This document shows positions 7,318 to 15,268 of a DNA stretch of 36,489 nucleotides, piece by piece (position 1 is the stretch's first letter; each line of letters begins with the position of its first letter). Position numbers and translations under genes: made by a program. Source of the DNA: DASPKS01 sp035628035. Lineage in GTDB: Bacteria > Bacteroidota > Rhodothermia > Rhodothermales > Rubricoccaceae. The notes under the pieces are model-generated. The model worked only from the letters and a program-made list of their open reading frames with translations. It did no database searches and was not told where the DNA came from. Location of the stretch: assembly GCA_035628035.1 (NCBI GenBank), contig DASPKS010000116.1, forward strand, positions 1-36,489, in the 5' to 3' direction.

Positions 7318-9978
7318 ATGCAGCACGTGTACCGCTTCGGCCACGGCCGAGCCGACGGCGACGGCCGGATGAAGCCCCTCCTCGGCGGCAAGGGCGCAGG
7401 GCTCGCCGAGATGTCGCGCGCGGGTCTCCCTGTCCCCCCGGGGTTCACGATCACCACCGAGACCTGCTGCGCCGTCCTCGACGCTGGCAACACCTGGCTG
7501 CCAGGGCTGGAGGAGGAGGTGGAGGAGGGCATCCGCCACATCGAGGAGGCGATGGGACTGCGGCTCGGCGACCCCGAGCGCCCGCTGCTCGTGTCCGTCC
7601 GCAGCGGCGCGGCCGTCTCGATGCCGGGCATGATGGACACCGTGCTCAACCTCGGCATGAGCGACGCCGTCGCCGACGGGCTCGCCCGTCGCACCGCCAA
7701 CGAGCGCTTCGCCCTCGACTCGTATCGCCGCTTCATCGACATGTTCGGCGATGTCGTGATGGGCGTCAAGCACGAGCACTTCGAGGAGGTGATCGAGGCG
7801 CTGAAGCAGGAGCGGGGTGTGACCGACGACACCCAGCTCACGGCCGACGACCTCCGGCAGCTCGTCGAGCGCTACAAGGCGGTCTACCGCCAGCACACGG
7901 GGCACCTGTTTCCCGAGGACGCGCGCGAGCAGCTCCGCTTCGCCATCAACGCGGTGTTCGCGTCGTGGAACAGCGACCGCGCCATCAAATACCGCTCGAT
8001 CAACCGGATCGCCGGGCTCATCGGGACCGCCGTCAACGTGCAGGCGATGGTGTTCGGCAACATGGGCGAGACGAGCGGGACCGGCGTGTGCTTCACGCGG
8101 AACCCCTCGACGGGGGAGAACCGCCTCTACGGGGAGTTCCTCCAGAACGCGCAGGGCGAGGACGTCGTGGCCGGCATCCGCACGCCCGAGCCCATCGACC
8201 AGATGGAGGCGCGCTTCCCCGAGGCGTACCGCCAGCTCGTCGAGACGGCCGAGCGGCTAGAAAAACACTACCACGACATGCAGGACATCGAGTTCACCGT
8301 CCAGATGGGTGCGCTCTACATCCTCCAGACGCGCTCGGGCAAGCGCACAGGCGCCGCCGCCGTCAAGATCGCCGTCGAGATGGTGAACGACGGGCTCGCG
8401 GAGAAAGAACACGCCGTCGGGAAGATGGTCGAGCCTCGCCACGTGGACCAGCTCCTCCACCCCCGCTTCGCCGACGAGAGCAGCTACAAATCCCACGTGA
8501 TCGGGAAGGGGCTCCCGGCCTCCCCCGGCGCCGCGGTCGGCCGCGCCGTGTTCACGGCCGAGGAGGCCGAGGCGTGGAAGGCGCGCGGCGAGCAGGTGAT
8601 CCTCGTCCGCGTCGAGACGAGCCCCGAAGACATCGGCGGGATGGACGCGGCCGAGGGCATCCTCACCGCGCGCGGCGGGATGACCAGCCACGCCGCCGTC
8701 GTCGCGCGCGGGTGGGGCAAGCCGTGCGTGGCCGGCTGCGGCGACCTCGCCATCAGCGCCGGCGCGCGGGAGTTCACGAACGGCCGCGTGACGATCAGGG
8801 AGGGCGACTGGCTCTCCCTCAACGGCTCGACGGGCGAGGTCATCCAGGGGGCGCAGCCGCTCGTGGACCCCGAGATGACCGACGACTTCGCCACCCTCCT
8901 CTCGTGGGCCGACGCCCTCCGCACGCTGAAGGTGCGCACCAACGCCGACACCCCGGCCGACGCCGCCAAGGCCATCGCGTTCGGCGCCGAGGGGATCGGG
9001 CTGTGCCGCACCGAGCACATGTTCTTCGAGGGGGAGCGGATCCACGCCGTCCGCCGGATGATCCTCGCCGCCGACGCCGCCGAGCGCGCCGCCGCGCTGG
9101 CCGAGCTGCTCCCGCACCAGCGCGACGACTTCGCGGGCATCTTCCGCGCGATGGACGGGCGGCCCGTCACCATCCGCCTCCTCGACCCGCCCCTCCACGA
9201 GTTCCTCCCGCACGACGAGACGGGCCTCGAAGCGCTCGCCGCGCGGAACGGCCTCCCGCTTGAGGCGGTCCGGCAAAAGGTCGAGGCGCTCGCCGAGTTC
9301 AACCCGATGCTCGGCCACCGCGGCTGCCGCCTCGGGGTCGTCTACCCCGAGATCACGGCGATGCAGGCGCGGGCGATCTTCGAGGCGGCCGTGCTCGTCG
9401 CGGGGGAGGGGGTCGAGGTGCAGCCAGAGGTGATGGTGCCCCTCGTAGGCGTCGAGGCCGAGCTGGCCCACCAGCGCGCCGTCATCGAGCGCGTGGCCGA
9501 GGACGTGTTCGGCGAAGCCGGCCGCCGCGTGGATTACCTCGTCGGGACGATGATCGAGGTCCCCCGCGCCGCCCTCGCCGCCGACGAGATCGCTCGCCAG
9601 GCCGACTTCTTCTCGTTCGGCACGAACGACCTCACGCAGATGGCGTTCGGCTACAGCCGCGACGACGCGGGCAAGTTCCTCCCGCACTACGTCGAAGGCG
9701 GCGTCCTCCCCGACGACCCGTTCCAGACGCTCGACCAGTCGGGGGTCGGCCAGCTCGTCGAGCTCGCTACCGAGCGGGGCCGCTCGACGAAGCCCGACCT
9801 CAAGGTAGGCGTCTGCGGCGAGCACGGCGGCGACCCCGCGTCCGTCCACTTCTTTCACCGCGTCGGGCTCGACTACGTCTCGTGCTCGCCGTTCCGCGTG
9901 CCCGTGGCGCGGCTGGCGGCGGCGCAGGCGGCGCTGGAGGCACGCATGGGGCACGAGGAGGCCATGATGGCGGCCTGA
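7318..9978 (+). CDS. ppdK: Pyruvate, phosphate dikinase
   Basis: An 886-residue enzyme of normal family length that interconverts pyruvate, ATP and phosphate with PEP, AMP and pyrophosphate. The N-terminal ATP-grasp domain shows GGKGAGLAEM and SVRSGAAVSMPGMMDT. The phosphohistidine swivel domain has GGMTSHAAVVARGWGKPCV with the catalytic histidine at residue 458. The C-terminal PEP/pyruvate barrel has SFGTNDLTQM and the acid/base cysteine C833 in GVCGEHGGD. These positions lie within three residues of H455 and C831 in the Clostridium symbiosum enzyme. It is transcribed alone, divergent from the sigma-factor operon, and is followed by a strong hairpin. With fbp at 32464 it gives the cell gluconeogenic capacity. 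Confidence 0.97.
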   Translation: MQHVYRFGHGRADGDGRMKPLLGGKGAGLAEMSRAGLPVPPGFTITTETCCAVLDAGNTWLPGLEEEVEEGIRHIEEAMGLRLGDPERPLLVSVRSGAAVSMPGMMDTVLNLGMSDAVADGLARRTANERFALDSYRRFIDMFGDVVMGVKHEHFEEVIEALKQERGVTDDTQLTADDLRQLVERYKAVYRQHTGHLFPEDAREQLRFAINAVFASWNSDRAIKYRSINRIAGLIGTAVNVQAMVFGNMGETSGTGVCFTRNPSTGENRLYGEFLQNAQGEDVVAGIRTPEPIDQMEARFPEAYRQLVETAERLEKHYHDMQDIEFTVQMGALYILQTRSGKRTGAAAVKIAVEMVNDGLAEKEHAVGKMVEPRHVDQLLHPRFADESSYKSHVIGKGLPASPGAAVGRAVFTAEEAEAWKARGEQVILVRVETSPEDIGGMDAAEGILTARGGMTSHAAVVARGWGKPCVAGCGDLAISAGAREFTNGRVTIREGDWLSLNGSTGEVIQGAQPLVDPEMTDDFATLLSWADALRTLKVRTNADTPADAAKAIAFGAEGIGLCRTEHMFFEGERIHAVRRMILAADAAERAAALAELLPHQRDDFAGIFRAMDGRPVTIRLLDPPLHEFLPHDETGLEALAARNGLPLEAVRQKVEALAEFNPMLGHRGCRLGVVYPEITAMQARAIFEAAVLVAGEGVEVQPEVMVPLVGVEAELAHQRAVIERVAEDVFGEAGRRVDYLVGTMIEVPRAALAADEIARQADFFSFGTNDLTQMAFGYSRDDAGKFLPHYVEGGVLPDDPFQTLDQSGVGQLVELATERGRSTKPDLKVGVCGEHGGDPASVHFFHRVGLDYVSCSPFRVPVARLAAAQAALEARMGHEEAMMAA

Positions 9979-10010
9979 GGGTTACCTGAACCGAGCGCAG
10001 GGCGGCTTTG

Positions 10011-10059
10011 GGGAGGCGTCGCGAACCGGCCCGGCGGCCGGGCGTTTGCGACGCCTCCC
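10011..10059 (+). terminator. Long hairpin after ppdK
   Basis: A 12-bp perfect stem, GGGAGGCGTCGC (10011-10022) with GCGACGCCTCCC (10048-10059), encloses a second GC-rich inner hairpin (CCGGCCCG and its complement). It is followed by TCTCT and not by a true T run. It most likely ends ppdK transcription, although it also lies in the leader of the M48 gene. Confidence 0.6.
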
Positions 10060-10082
10060 TCTCTAGCCCTGCCCCTCTGACC

Positions 10083-10880
10083 ATGCGCTACAGGACCTGC
10101 CTGAGGGCAGCCCTCGGGGTCGCCCTCCTCGCCCTGCCCTTCGCCGGCTGCGCCACCCTCGGCGGCGCGAACTACGTCTCGCTCGAACAGGAGTGGCAGA
10201 TGGGCCAGCAGATCGAGGCCCAGCTCGCGAGCGAGCTCGACCTCGTCAACGACCGCACGCTGACGAACTACGTGAACCGGATCGGGCAGCAGCTCGTCCG
10301 CCAGACGACCCTCGGCAACCGCCCCTGGCGGTTCTACGTCGTCAACGACGACCGCGTGAACGCCTTCAACGTGCCCGGCGGGCTGGTGTACGTCCACACC
10401 GGGCTGATCGCGCGGGCCGGGAGCGCGGCCGAGCTCGTCGGCGCGATGGCGCACGAGGTGGCGCACGGCGCGCTCCGGCACGGTACGCGGCGGATGAGCC
10501 AAGCCTACGAGGCCAACGTGATCGCGGGGGCCGTGCTCGGGCGGAACCCCGGGATCGCCCAGCAGGTCGCCGCCCAGGTGGTCGCCACGGGCGCCTTCGC
10601 GCGGTTCTCCCGCGCCGACGAGAACGAGGCCGACCGCATCGGCGTCCCGATCATGGCGCAGGCGGGGTACGACCCCGAGGGGCTCGCGCGGATGCTCGAG
10701 CGGCTCCTCGAGGACAACCAGCGCGACCCCGGCGCCGTCGGGCGGTTCTTCTCGACGCACCCCACCACGCGGGAGCGCGTGGCGAACGTCCGCGCGCTGG
10801 CCCGCTCGGTGAACCGGAGCGGCCTCCGCATGAACGACGGCGACTTCGCGGCCGCCCGCTCCCGCGCCCAGCGGTACTGA
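10083..10880 (+). CDS. M48 family zinc metalloprotease, lipoprotein
   Basis: A 265-residue lipoprotein. The signal peptide ends in the lipobox LPFAGC, so the mature protein is anchored by its cysteine. The catalytic zinc site HEVAH is at residues 124-128. The downstream NEADRIG motif near 181-187 supplies the glutamate ligand. The fold resembles the protease half of BepA/LoiP-type periplasmic M48 enzymes that degrade misfolded outer-membrane proteins, but without TPR repeats. ATG 10083 is chosen because it starts the signal peptide; the open frame continues upstream without sense. queA follows 20 bases after the stop, so the two may share a transcript. Confidence 0.9.
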   Translation: MRYRTCLRAALGVALLALPFAGCATLGGANYVSLEQEWQMGQQIEAQLASELDLVNDRTLTNYVNRIGQQLVRQTTLGNRPWRFYVVNDDRVNAFNVPGGLVYVHTGLIARAGSAAELVGAMAHEVAHGALRHGTRRMSQAYEANVIAGAVLGRNPGIAQQVAAQVVATGAFARFSRADENEADRIGVPIMAQAGYDPEGLARMLERLLEDNQRDPGAVGRFFSTHPTTRERVANVRALARSVNRSGLRMNDGDFAAARSRAQRY

Positions 10881-10900
10881 CCGGCAATCCGGAGGGCGGC

Positions 10901-11941
10901 GTGGACGACTACCGCCTCGACGCCTACGACTTCGACCTCCCGCCGGAGCAGATCGCGCAGCGCCCGGCCCCCCGCCGCGACGCCGCGCGGATGCTCGTGC
11001 TCGACCGCCGGACGGGCGCCGTCGAGGACCGCGTCTTCGCCGACCTCCCCGACCTCCTCACGCCCGGCGACGTCGTCGTGCTGAACGACACGAAGGTGTT
11101 CCCGGCGCGGCTCGTCGGGACACGCGAACCCGGCGGCGGGCGCGCCGAGCTGTTCCTCGTCGCGCCGGCGGGGGAAGGGGTGTGGGAGGCGCTCGTCCGC
11201 CCAGGGCGGAAGCTGCGGGAAGGCGCGCGCGTGCGGATCGGCGAGGGGCTCCGCGCGGAGATCGTAAGCGTGCTTCCGGATGGGCACCGCCACGTCCGCT
11301 TTGAGGCGGAGGGTTCGGTAGACGACGCGCTCGAAGCGGCCGGCCGCGTCCCGCTCCCGCCGTACATCCGCGGGGGCGAGCCGGATGAAGAGGACCGCGC
11401 GCGCTACCAGACCGTGTATGCCCGCCACCGCGGGGCGGTCGCCGCGCCGACGGCGGGGCTCCACTTCACGCCCGAGGTGCTCGCCTGTCTGGAAGCGCGC
11501 GGAATCGCTCGCGCGCACGTCACGCTCCACGTGGGCTACGGGACCTTCGAGCCGGTGAAGGCGGACGACCTGCGCGCCCACGCCGTAGCTGCCGAGCCCG
11601 TCGAGGTGTCGGCGGAGGCGTCAGAGGCCATCAACCAGGCGCGGGCGGCAGGCAGGCGCGTCGTCGCTGTCGGCACCACGACGACGCGCGCGCTCGAAGC
11701 GGCGGCAGACGAGAGCGGGTGCGTCCGCCCCTTCGCCGGGCCCACGGGCCTCACCATCACACCCGGCTACCGCTTCCGTGCGGTGGACGTGCTGCTGACC
11801 AACTTCCACCTCCCGCGCTCGTCGCTCCTCGTGCTAGTGGGCGCCTTCGCCGGGCGGGAGCGTGTGCTGGCGGCGTACCGCCACGCCGTTGCCGAGGGCT
11901 ACCGGTTCTACAGCTACGGCGACTGCATGCTGATCCGGTAG
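10901..11941 (+). CDS. queA: S-adenosylmethionine:tRNA ribosyltransferase-isomerase QueA
   Basis: A 346-residue enzyme that transfers and isomerises the ribosyl group of SAM to make epoxyqueuosine in tRNA. Family landmarks are FDLPPEQIAQRPAPRRDAAR at the N-terminus, VVVLNDTKVFPARL, VAAPTAGLHFT, HVTLHVGYGTFEPV, and the C-terminal TNFHLPRSSLLVLVGAF and YRFYSYGDCMLI. The start is GTG 10901 with GGAGG at 10891-10895, a well-placed ribosome site; upstream frame belongs to the M48 gene's shadow. Length is normal. Confidence 0.96.
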   Translation: MDDYRLDAYDFDLPPEQIAQRPAPRRDAARMLVLDRRTGAVEDRVFADLPDLLTPGDVVVLNDTKVFPARLVGTREPGGGRAELFLVAPAGEGVWEALVRPGRKLREGARVRIGEGLRAEIVSVLPDGHRHVRFEAEGSVDDALEAAGRVPLPPYIRGGEPDEEDRARYQTVYARHRGAVAAPTAGLHFTPEVLACLEARGIARAHVTLHVGYGTFEPVKADDLRAHAVAAEPVEVSAEASEAINQARAAGRRVVAVGTTTTRALEAAADESGCVRPFAGPTGLTITPGYRFRAVDVLLTNFHLPRSSLLVLVGAFAGRERVLAAYRHAVAEGYRFYSYGDCMLIR

Positions 11942-11972
11942 GGGGCAGGGAAGGTGAGACGCGGGGGGTTGA

Positions 11973-11993
11973 GGCGGCGTGGCGCCGCCGTTT
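11973..11993 (+). terminator. Short GC hairpin after queA
   Basis: A 7-bp perfect stem, GGCGGCG (11973-11979) with CGCCGCC (11983-11989), has a 3-base loop and is followed by GTTTAG. It is a plausible weak intrinsic terminator separating queA from the polysaccharide locus. Confidence 0.5.
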
Positions 11994-12048
11994 AGTGGGC
12001 TAGGTCGTCGCAGGGGCGCTGCGTGGAAGGGGCGCCGATGGGCCCGAA

Positions 12049-12092
12049 AGAGGGGTGGCGCGCTCTTTGTCGAGCCGCGCGCAAACCCCTCT
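12049..12092. other. Two-part hairpin in the leader of the polysaccharide locus
   Basis: The outer arms AGAGGGGT (12049-12056) and ACCCCTCT (12085-12092) pair perfectly. The inner arms GCGCG (12058-12062) and CGCGC (12076-12080) also pair. The structure ends 37 bases before the start of the Wzc-like gene, in an otherwise featureless 188-base gap. It could be a leader structure or operator; function unknown. Confidence 0.35.
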
Positions 12093-12129
12093 CCTGCGCC
12101 GATTTCCCGAGTCGGCCGCCGTCTCCCCC

Positions 12130-14715
12130 ATGCCCGACCGCTTCCCGCCCCCCGCGCCGGACCACCCCGCTGATCCCTTCGGGGCCGCGCCGGGCCCTGC
12201 CGTCTACGACGCCGTTTACGAGGACGTCGAGGGCGTCCCGCCGTTCCAGGCGGCGTGGCCGGAGCCGGATGAGCCGGCACCCGTCGTCCCGCCCGCTCCG
12301 GCACCGGCCGAGGCGCCCGCGCAGGACCCGTGGGCGGCCGACGGGCTGCACTACACGCCGGGCGACGGCTTCCGCATCGAGCCGGAGGCGCCGGCCGGCG
12401 TGCCCACGCGGGCGCTCCAGCGCTACGAGGCGGGACGCCCCCTGCCGGCGCCTGCTGCTGCGCCGCCGCCTCCGCCGCCCACCGAGCCGCCGACGCGCCT
12501 CGCTGCGCGCCGCGCCTTCCGCGAGAAGGGCGAGATGTTCAAGCGGCACCGGGGGCTCTTCCTCGTGGTGTTCCTCACCGTCCTCGGCGCGTTCGTCCTC
12601 TACTCGGCGCTTGCGCCGAAGGAGTACCGGGCGTACAGCGTCCTCCTCATCCACCCCCAGCGGTCGGCGGCCGTGCAGGACGACGGGGTGGAGGCGCTCA
12701 CCGACGCGCCAGGCGGAGAAGATGAGCGGGTGCTTAACCAGGCCCTCATCCTCCAGCAGGCCACGGCCATCGCGCGGGAGACCGCCGAGCGCCTCCTCGC
12801 CGCCGAGGACGCCGCGGGCCTCCCGCTCCTCGCCACACTCGGCGGGGCGCCGTCCGTCGAAGAGGTCGCGCGCTACCTCCAGGAGGAGGCCGTCACCGTC
12901 GAGCGCGCCGGGGAGGACGTGGACGCCGTCCGCGTGACGGCCACGAGCAGCGACCCCCGCGAGGCCGCCCGCATCGCCGCCCTCTACACCGAGGAGTACG
13001 TGAACCTCACCCGCTCGACGGGGCAGGGCCGCGTCTCCACCACGCGGCAGTTCCTCGAAGAGCAGGTGGCGCGCCGGCAGGGCGAGCTCGACGAGATCGA
13101 GCACCAGCTCGCGACCTACATGACGCGCGAGAACGCCGCCGGCCTCGACGTCCAGACGAGCGAGACGATCCAGCAGGTGGCCTCGCTCCAGGCCAGCCTC
13201 GACCAGGCCCGCGTGGAGGCGCGGATGCGCGGCGCCACGCTCGGCTCGCTCGAGCGCGAGCTGGCCGGCCTCCAGCCCCGCCTCGCCGCCCGCGCCGCCT
13301 CGACCTCCTCCGCCGAGATCGTCCGCCTCGACTCCATGATCGCCCGCCTCGACGGGATCGTCGAGCAGGTGTACCTCCGCAACCCGCAGTTCCGCGGCAA
13401 CCCCGACGCGCACCCCGACCTCCGCGCGATGGAGGACCGCCTCGCCGGGCTCCGCCGCGAGAAGGAGCGCCTCGCCGGCCAGGCCTCGCGCGACGTCATC
13501 GCGGCGGGTGGCGTGGACCTCGGCGGCGGCGAGCGGAACGGGCCGGCGTACGTGACCGACCTCCGCCGGCAGATCGCCGAGCAGCGCGCCGCCCTCGAAG
13601 GGGCACGGGCCAGCGCGAGCGCGCTCGCGCAGCGGCTCGCCGAGGCGAGCGGCGCCCTCCGCGCCGTGCCGCAGCAGTCAGTGGACCTCGCGCAGCTCGA
13701 GCGCCAGCGCACGGCGACGGCGCAGCTCCTCACGTTCCTCACCACGCGGCTGCAGGAGACGCGGCTGGCCGAGGAGTCGGGGTTCGGGCTGGCGCAGGTG
13801 ATCCGCCCGGCGCAGGTGCCCACCGAGCCTGCGAGCCCGAACTGGCCGCTCAACCTCAGCGTCGGCTTCCTCCTCGGGTCGCTCCTCGGGCTCGGCGCCG
13901 TGTCCATCCGCTACCGCACCGATCCGAAGGTGCACACGCCGGCCGACCTCGCCGACCAGGGGTTCGCCGTCCTCGGCGCCATCCCCGTACTCGCGGCGGC
14001 GGCCGGGCCGAAGGTGCGCGTGGCCGAGCACGAGGTGAGCGCCGCGCTCGTCACCGTCACGCAGACGTTCTCGCCGGAGGCCGAGGCGTTCCGCCACCTC
14101 TTCGCGGGGCTGCAGGTGGGCCCCTCGCCCGAGGTGCTCCTCGTCACCGGCCCCGAGGTGGGGACGGGGAAGAGCCTCGTCGCGGCCAACCTCGCCGTCG
14201 TGGCGGCGCAGGCCGGCCTCCGCGTGCTCCTCCTCGACGCCGACCTCCGCCGGCCGACCGTCCAGACGCTCCTCGGCCTCGGCGCGGCGCCGGCCCTCGG
14301 CGAGGGCGGCCCCAACCTCGTCTATTGGAACACCCCGGTGCCGGGGCTCTTCGCCCTCACGGCCCGCGAGCCCGCCACGACGCCCGATTCGCTGTGGAGC
14401 CCGGAGGAGGTGGCCCGCCTCCTCGGCAGCCTCCGCACCCTCTTCGACCTCATCGTTGTGGATGCGCCGCCGGGGCTCGTCGCTGCCGACGCCGCGCTCC
14501 TCGCGCCCCACGCCGACGCCGCGTTGCTCGTCGCTGCGGCCGGCCAGACCGACGCCGACGCCCTCGCTCAGACGGCCGCCGAGCTGGGCGCCGCCGGGCT
14601 CTCCCAGGTCGGCGCCGTGATCAACCGGTTCGACCCCCGCCGCGCCGTCGGCTTCATGCGGACGTTCGGCTACCGCTACAGCACGTCGTACACGGCGGCC
14701 CGCCGCGCCGCCTGA
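12130..14715 (+). CDS. Wzc-like polysaccharide co-polymerase with tyrosine-kinase domain
   Basis: An 861-residue inner-membrane protein controlling chain length and export of surface polysaccharide. Residues 1-130 are a Pro/Ala-rich cytoplasmic extension, unusually long for the family. Helix 1 is about 141-161 (LFLVVFLTVLGAFVLYSAL) and begins the Wzz domain. A long periplasmic Ala/Arg/Glu-rich coiled coil follows, and helix 2 is about 574-593. The C-terminal BY-kinase domain has Walker A GPEVGTGKS near 674, Walker A' VLLLDADLRRP and Walker B DLIVVDAPP near 772. The C-terminal tyrosine cluster is short (GYRYSTSY). ATG 12130 is preferred; an in-frame upstream extension to 12055 would run through the leader hairpin. 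It opens the polysaccharide operon. Confidence 0.9.
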   Translation: MPDRFPPPAPDHPADPFGAAPGPAVYDAVYEDVEGVPPFQAAWPEPDEPAPVVPPAPAPAEAPAQDPWAADGLHYTPGDGFRIEPEAPAGVPTRALQRYEAGRPLPAPAAAPPPPPPTEPPTRLAARRAFREKGEMFKRHRGLFLVVFLTVLGAFVLYSALAPKEYRAYSVLLIHPQRSAAVQDDGVEALTDAPGGEDERVLNQALILQQATAIARETAERLLAAEDAAGLPLLATLGGAPSVEEVARYLQEEAVTVERAGEDVDAVRVTATSSDPREAARIAALYTEEYVNLTRSTGQGRVSTTRQFLEEQVARRQGELDEIEHQLATYMTRENAAGLDVQTSETIQQVASLQASLDQARVEARMRGATLGSLERELAGLQPRLAARAASTSSAEIVRLDSMIARLDGIVEQVYLRNPQFRGNPDAHPDLRAMEDRLAGLRREKERLAGQASRDVIAAGGVDLGGGERNGPAYVTDLRRQIAEQRAALEGARASASALAQRLAEASGALRAVPQQSVDLAQLERQRTATAQLLTFLTTRLQETRLAEESGFGLAQVIRPAQVPTEPASPNWPLNLSVGFLLGSLLGLGAVSIRYRTDPKVHTPADLADQGFAVLGAIPVLAAAAGPKVRVAEHEVSAALVTVTQTFSPEAEAFRHLFAGLQVGPSPEVLLVTGPEVGTGKSLVAANLAVVAAQAGLRVLLLDADLRRPTVQTLLGLGAAPALGEGGPNLVYWNTPVPGLFALTAREPATTPDSLWSPEEVARLLGSLRTLFDLIVVDAPPGLVAADAALLAPHADAALLVAAAGQTDADALAQTAAELGAAGLSQVGAVINRFDPRRAVGFMRTFGYRYSTSYTAARRAA

Positions 14716-14746
14716 CCCTCCCCATCGCCGCTAGCTCCCAACGGCC

Positions 14747-15241
14747 ATGAAGTCCCTCTTCGCCACCCTCATCTTCGTCCTCGTCGTGCCCGTCGCGAGC
14801 TCGCAGCCGCGCCTCGGCCGTGCCGAGCAGACCGAGTCCAGCGCCACCGCCTACTACCGGCACTACCAGCCCGGCGAGCTCACCGTGCAGGTGTCGGTCG
14901 TGGGGGCCGTCGAGCACCCCGGCCTCTACGAGGTCGGGACGAGCGTGGACGTCGGCCGCATTCTCTCGCTCGCCGGGGGACCGCGCGTGGAGCCGCGCGA
15001 GCGGCGCGACCGCCGCACCGTGGAGGTCCGCCTCTACCGGCCGAACGCTGGCCCCGCGCCGATCTATGCGACGACGCTCCAGGCGACGGCCTCGGCGCCC
15101 GGCGCCTACCCCGTCTTAGAAGAGGGCGACACGCTCTTCGTCGACGTGGTCGAGAACAAGGGGCTCGCCTGGCAGGACGTGTTCACCATCGCCGGCGGCC
15201 TCTCGGCCGTCGCCGTCATCATCGGCACGCTGGCGAACTGA
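14747..15241 (+). CDS. SLBB-domain protein, polysaccharide export accessory
   Basis: A 164-residue protein with a signal peptide (MKSLFATLIFVLVVPVASS). A single soluble ligand-binding beta-grasp (SLBB) domain starts near residue 45 (LTVQVSVVGAVEHPGLYEVG, then ILSLAGGP). A C-terminal hydrophobic segment, about 142-162 (IAGGLSAVAVIIGTLAN), probably spans a membrane. Full Wza-type exporters carry a poly-export domain before SLBB; that domain is absent. The protein may be a partner of a Wza encoded elsewhere or of the Wzc-like protein 31 bases upstream. SLBB assignment is by pattern and the function is inferred from position. Confidence 0.75.
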   Translation: MKSLFATLIFVLVVPVASSQPRLGRAEQTESSATAYYRHYQPGELTVQVSVVGAVEHPGLYEVGTSVDVGRILSLAGGPRVEPRERRDRRTVEVRLYRPNAGPAPIYATTLQATASAPGAYPVLEEGDTLFVDVVENKGLAWQDVFTIAGGLSAVAVIIGTLAN

Positions 15242-15268
15242 CCGGGCGCCTCCCCCGCTGCCCCTCCG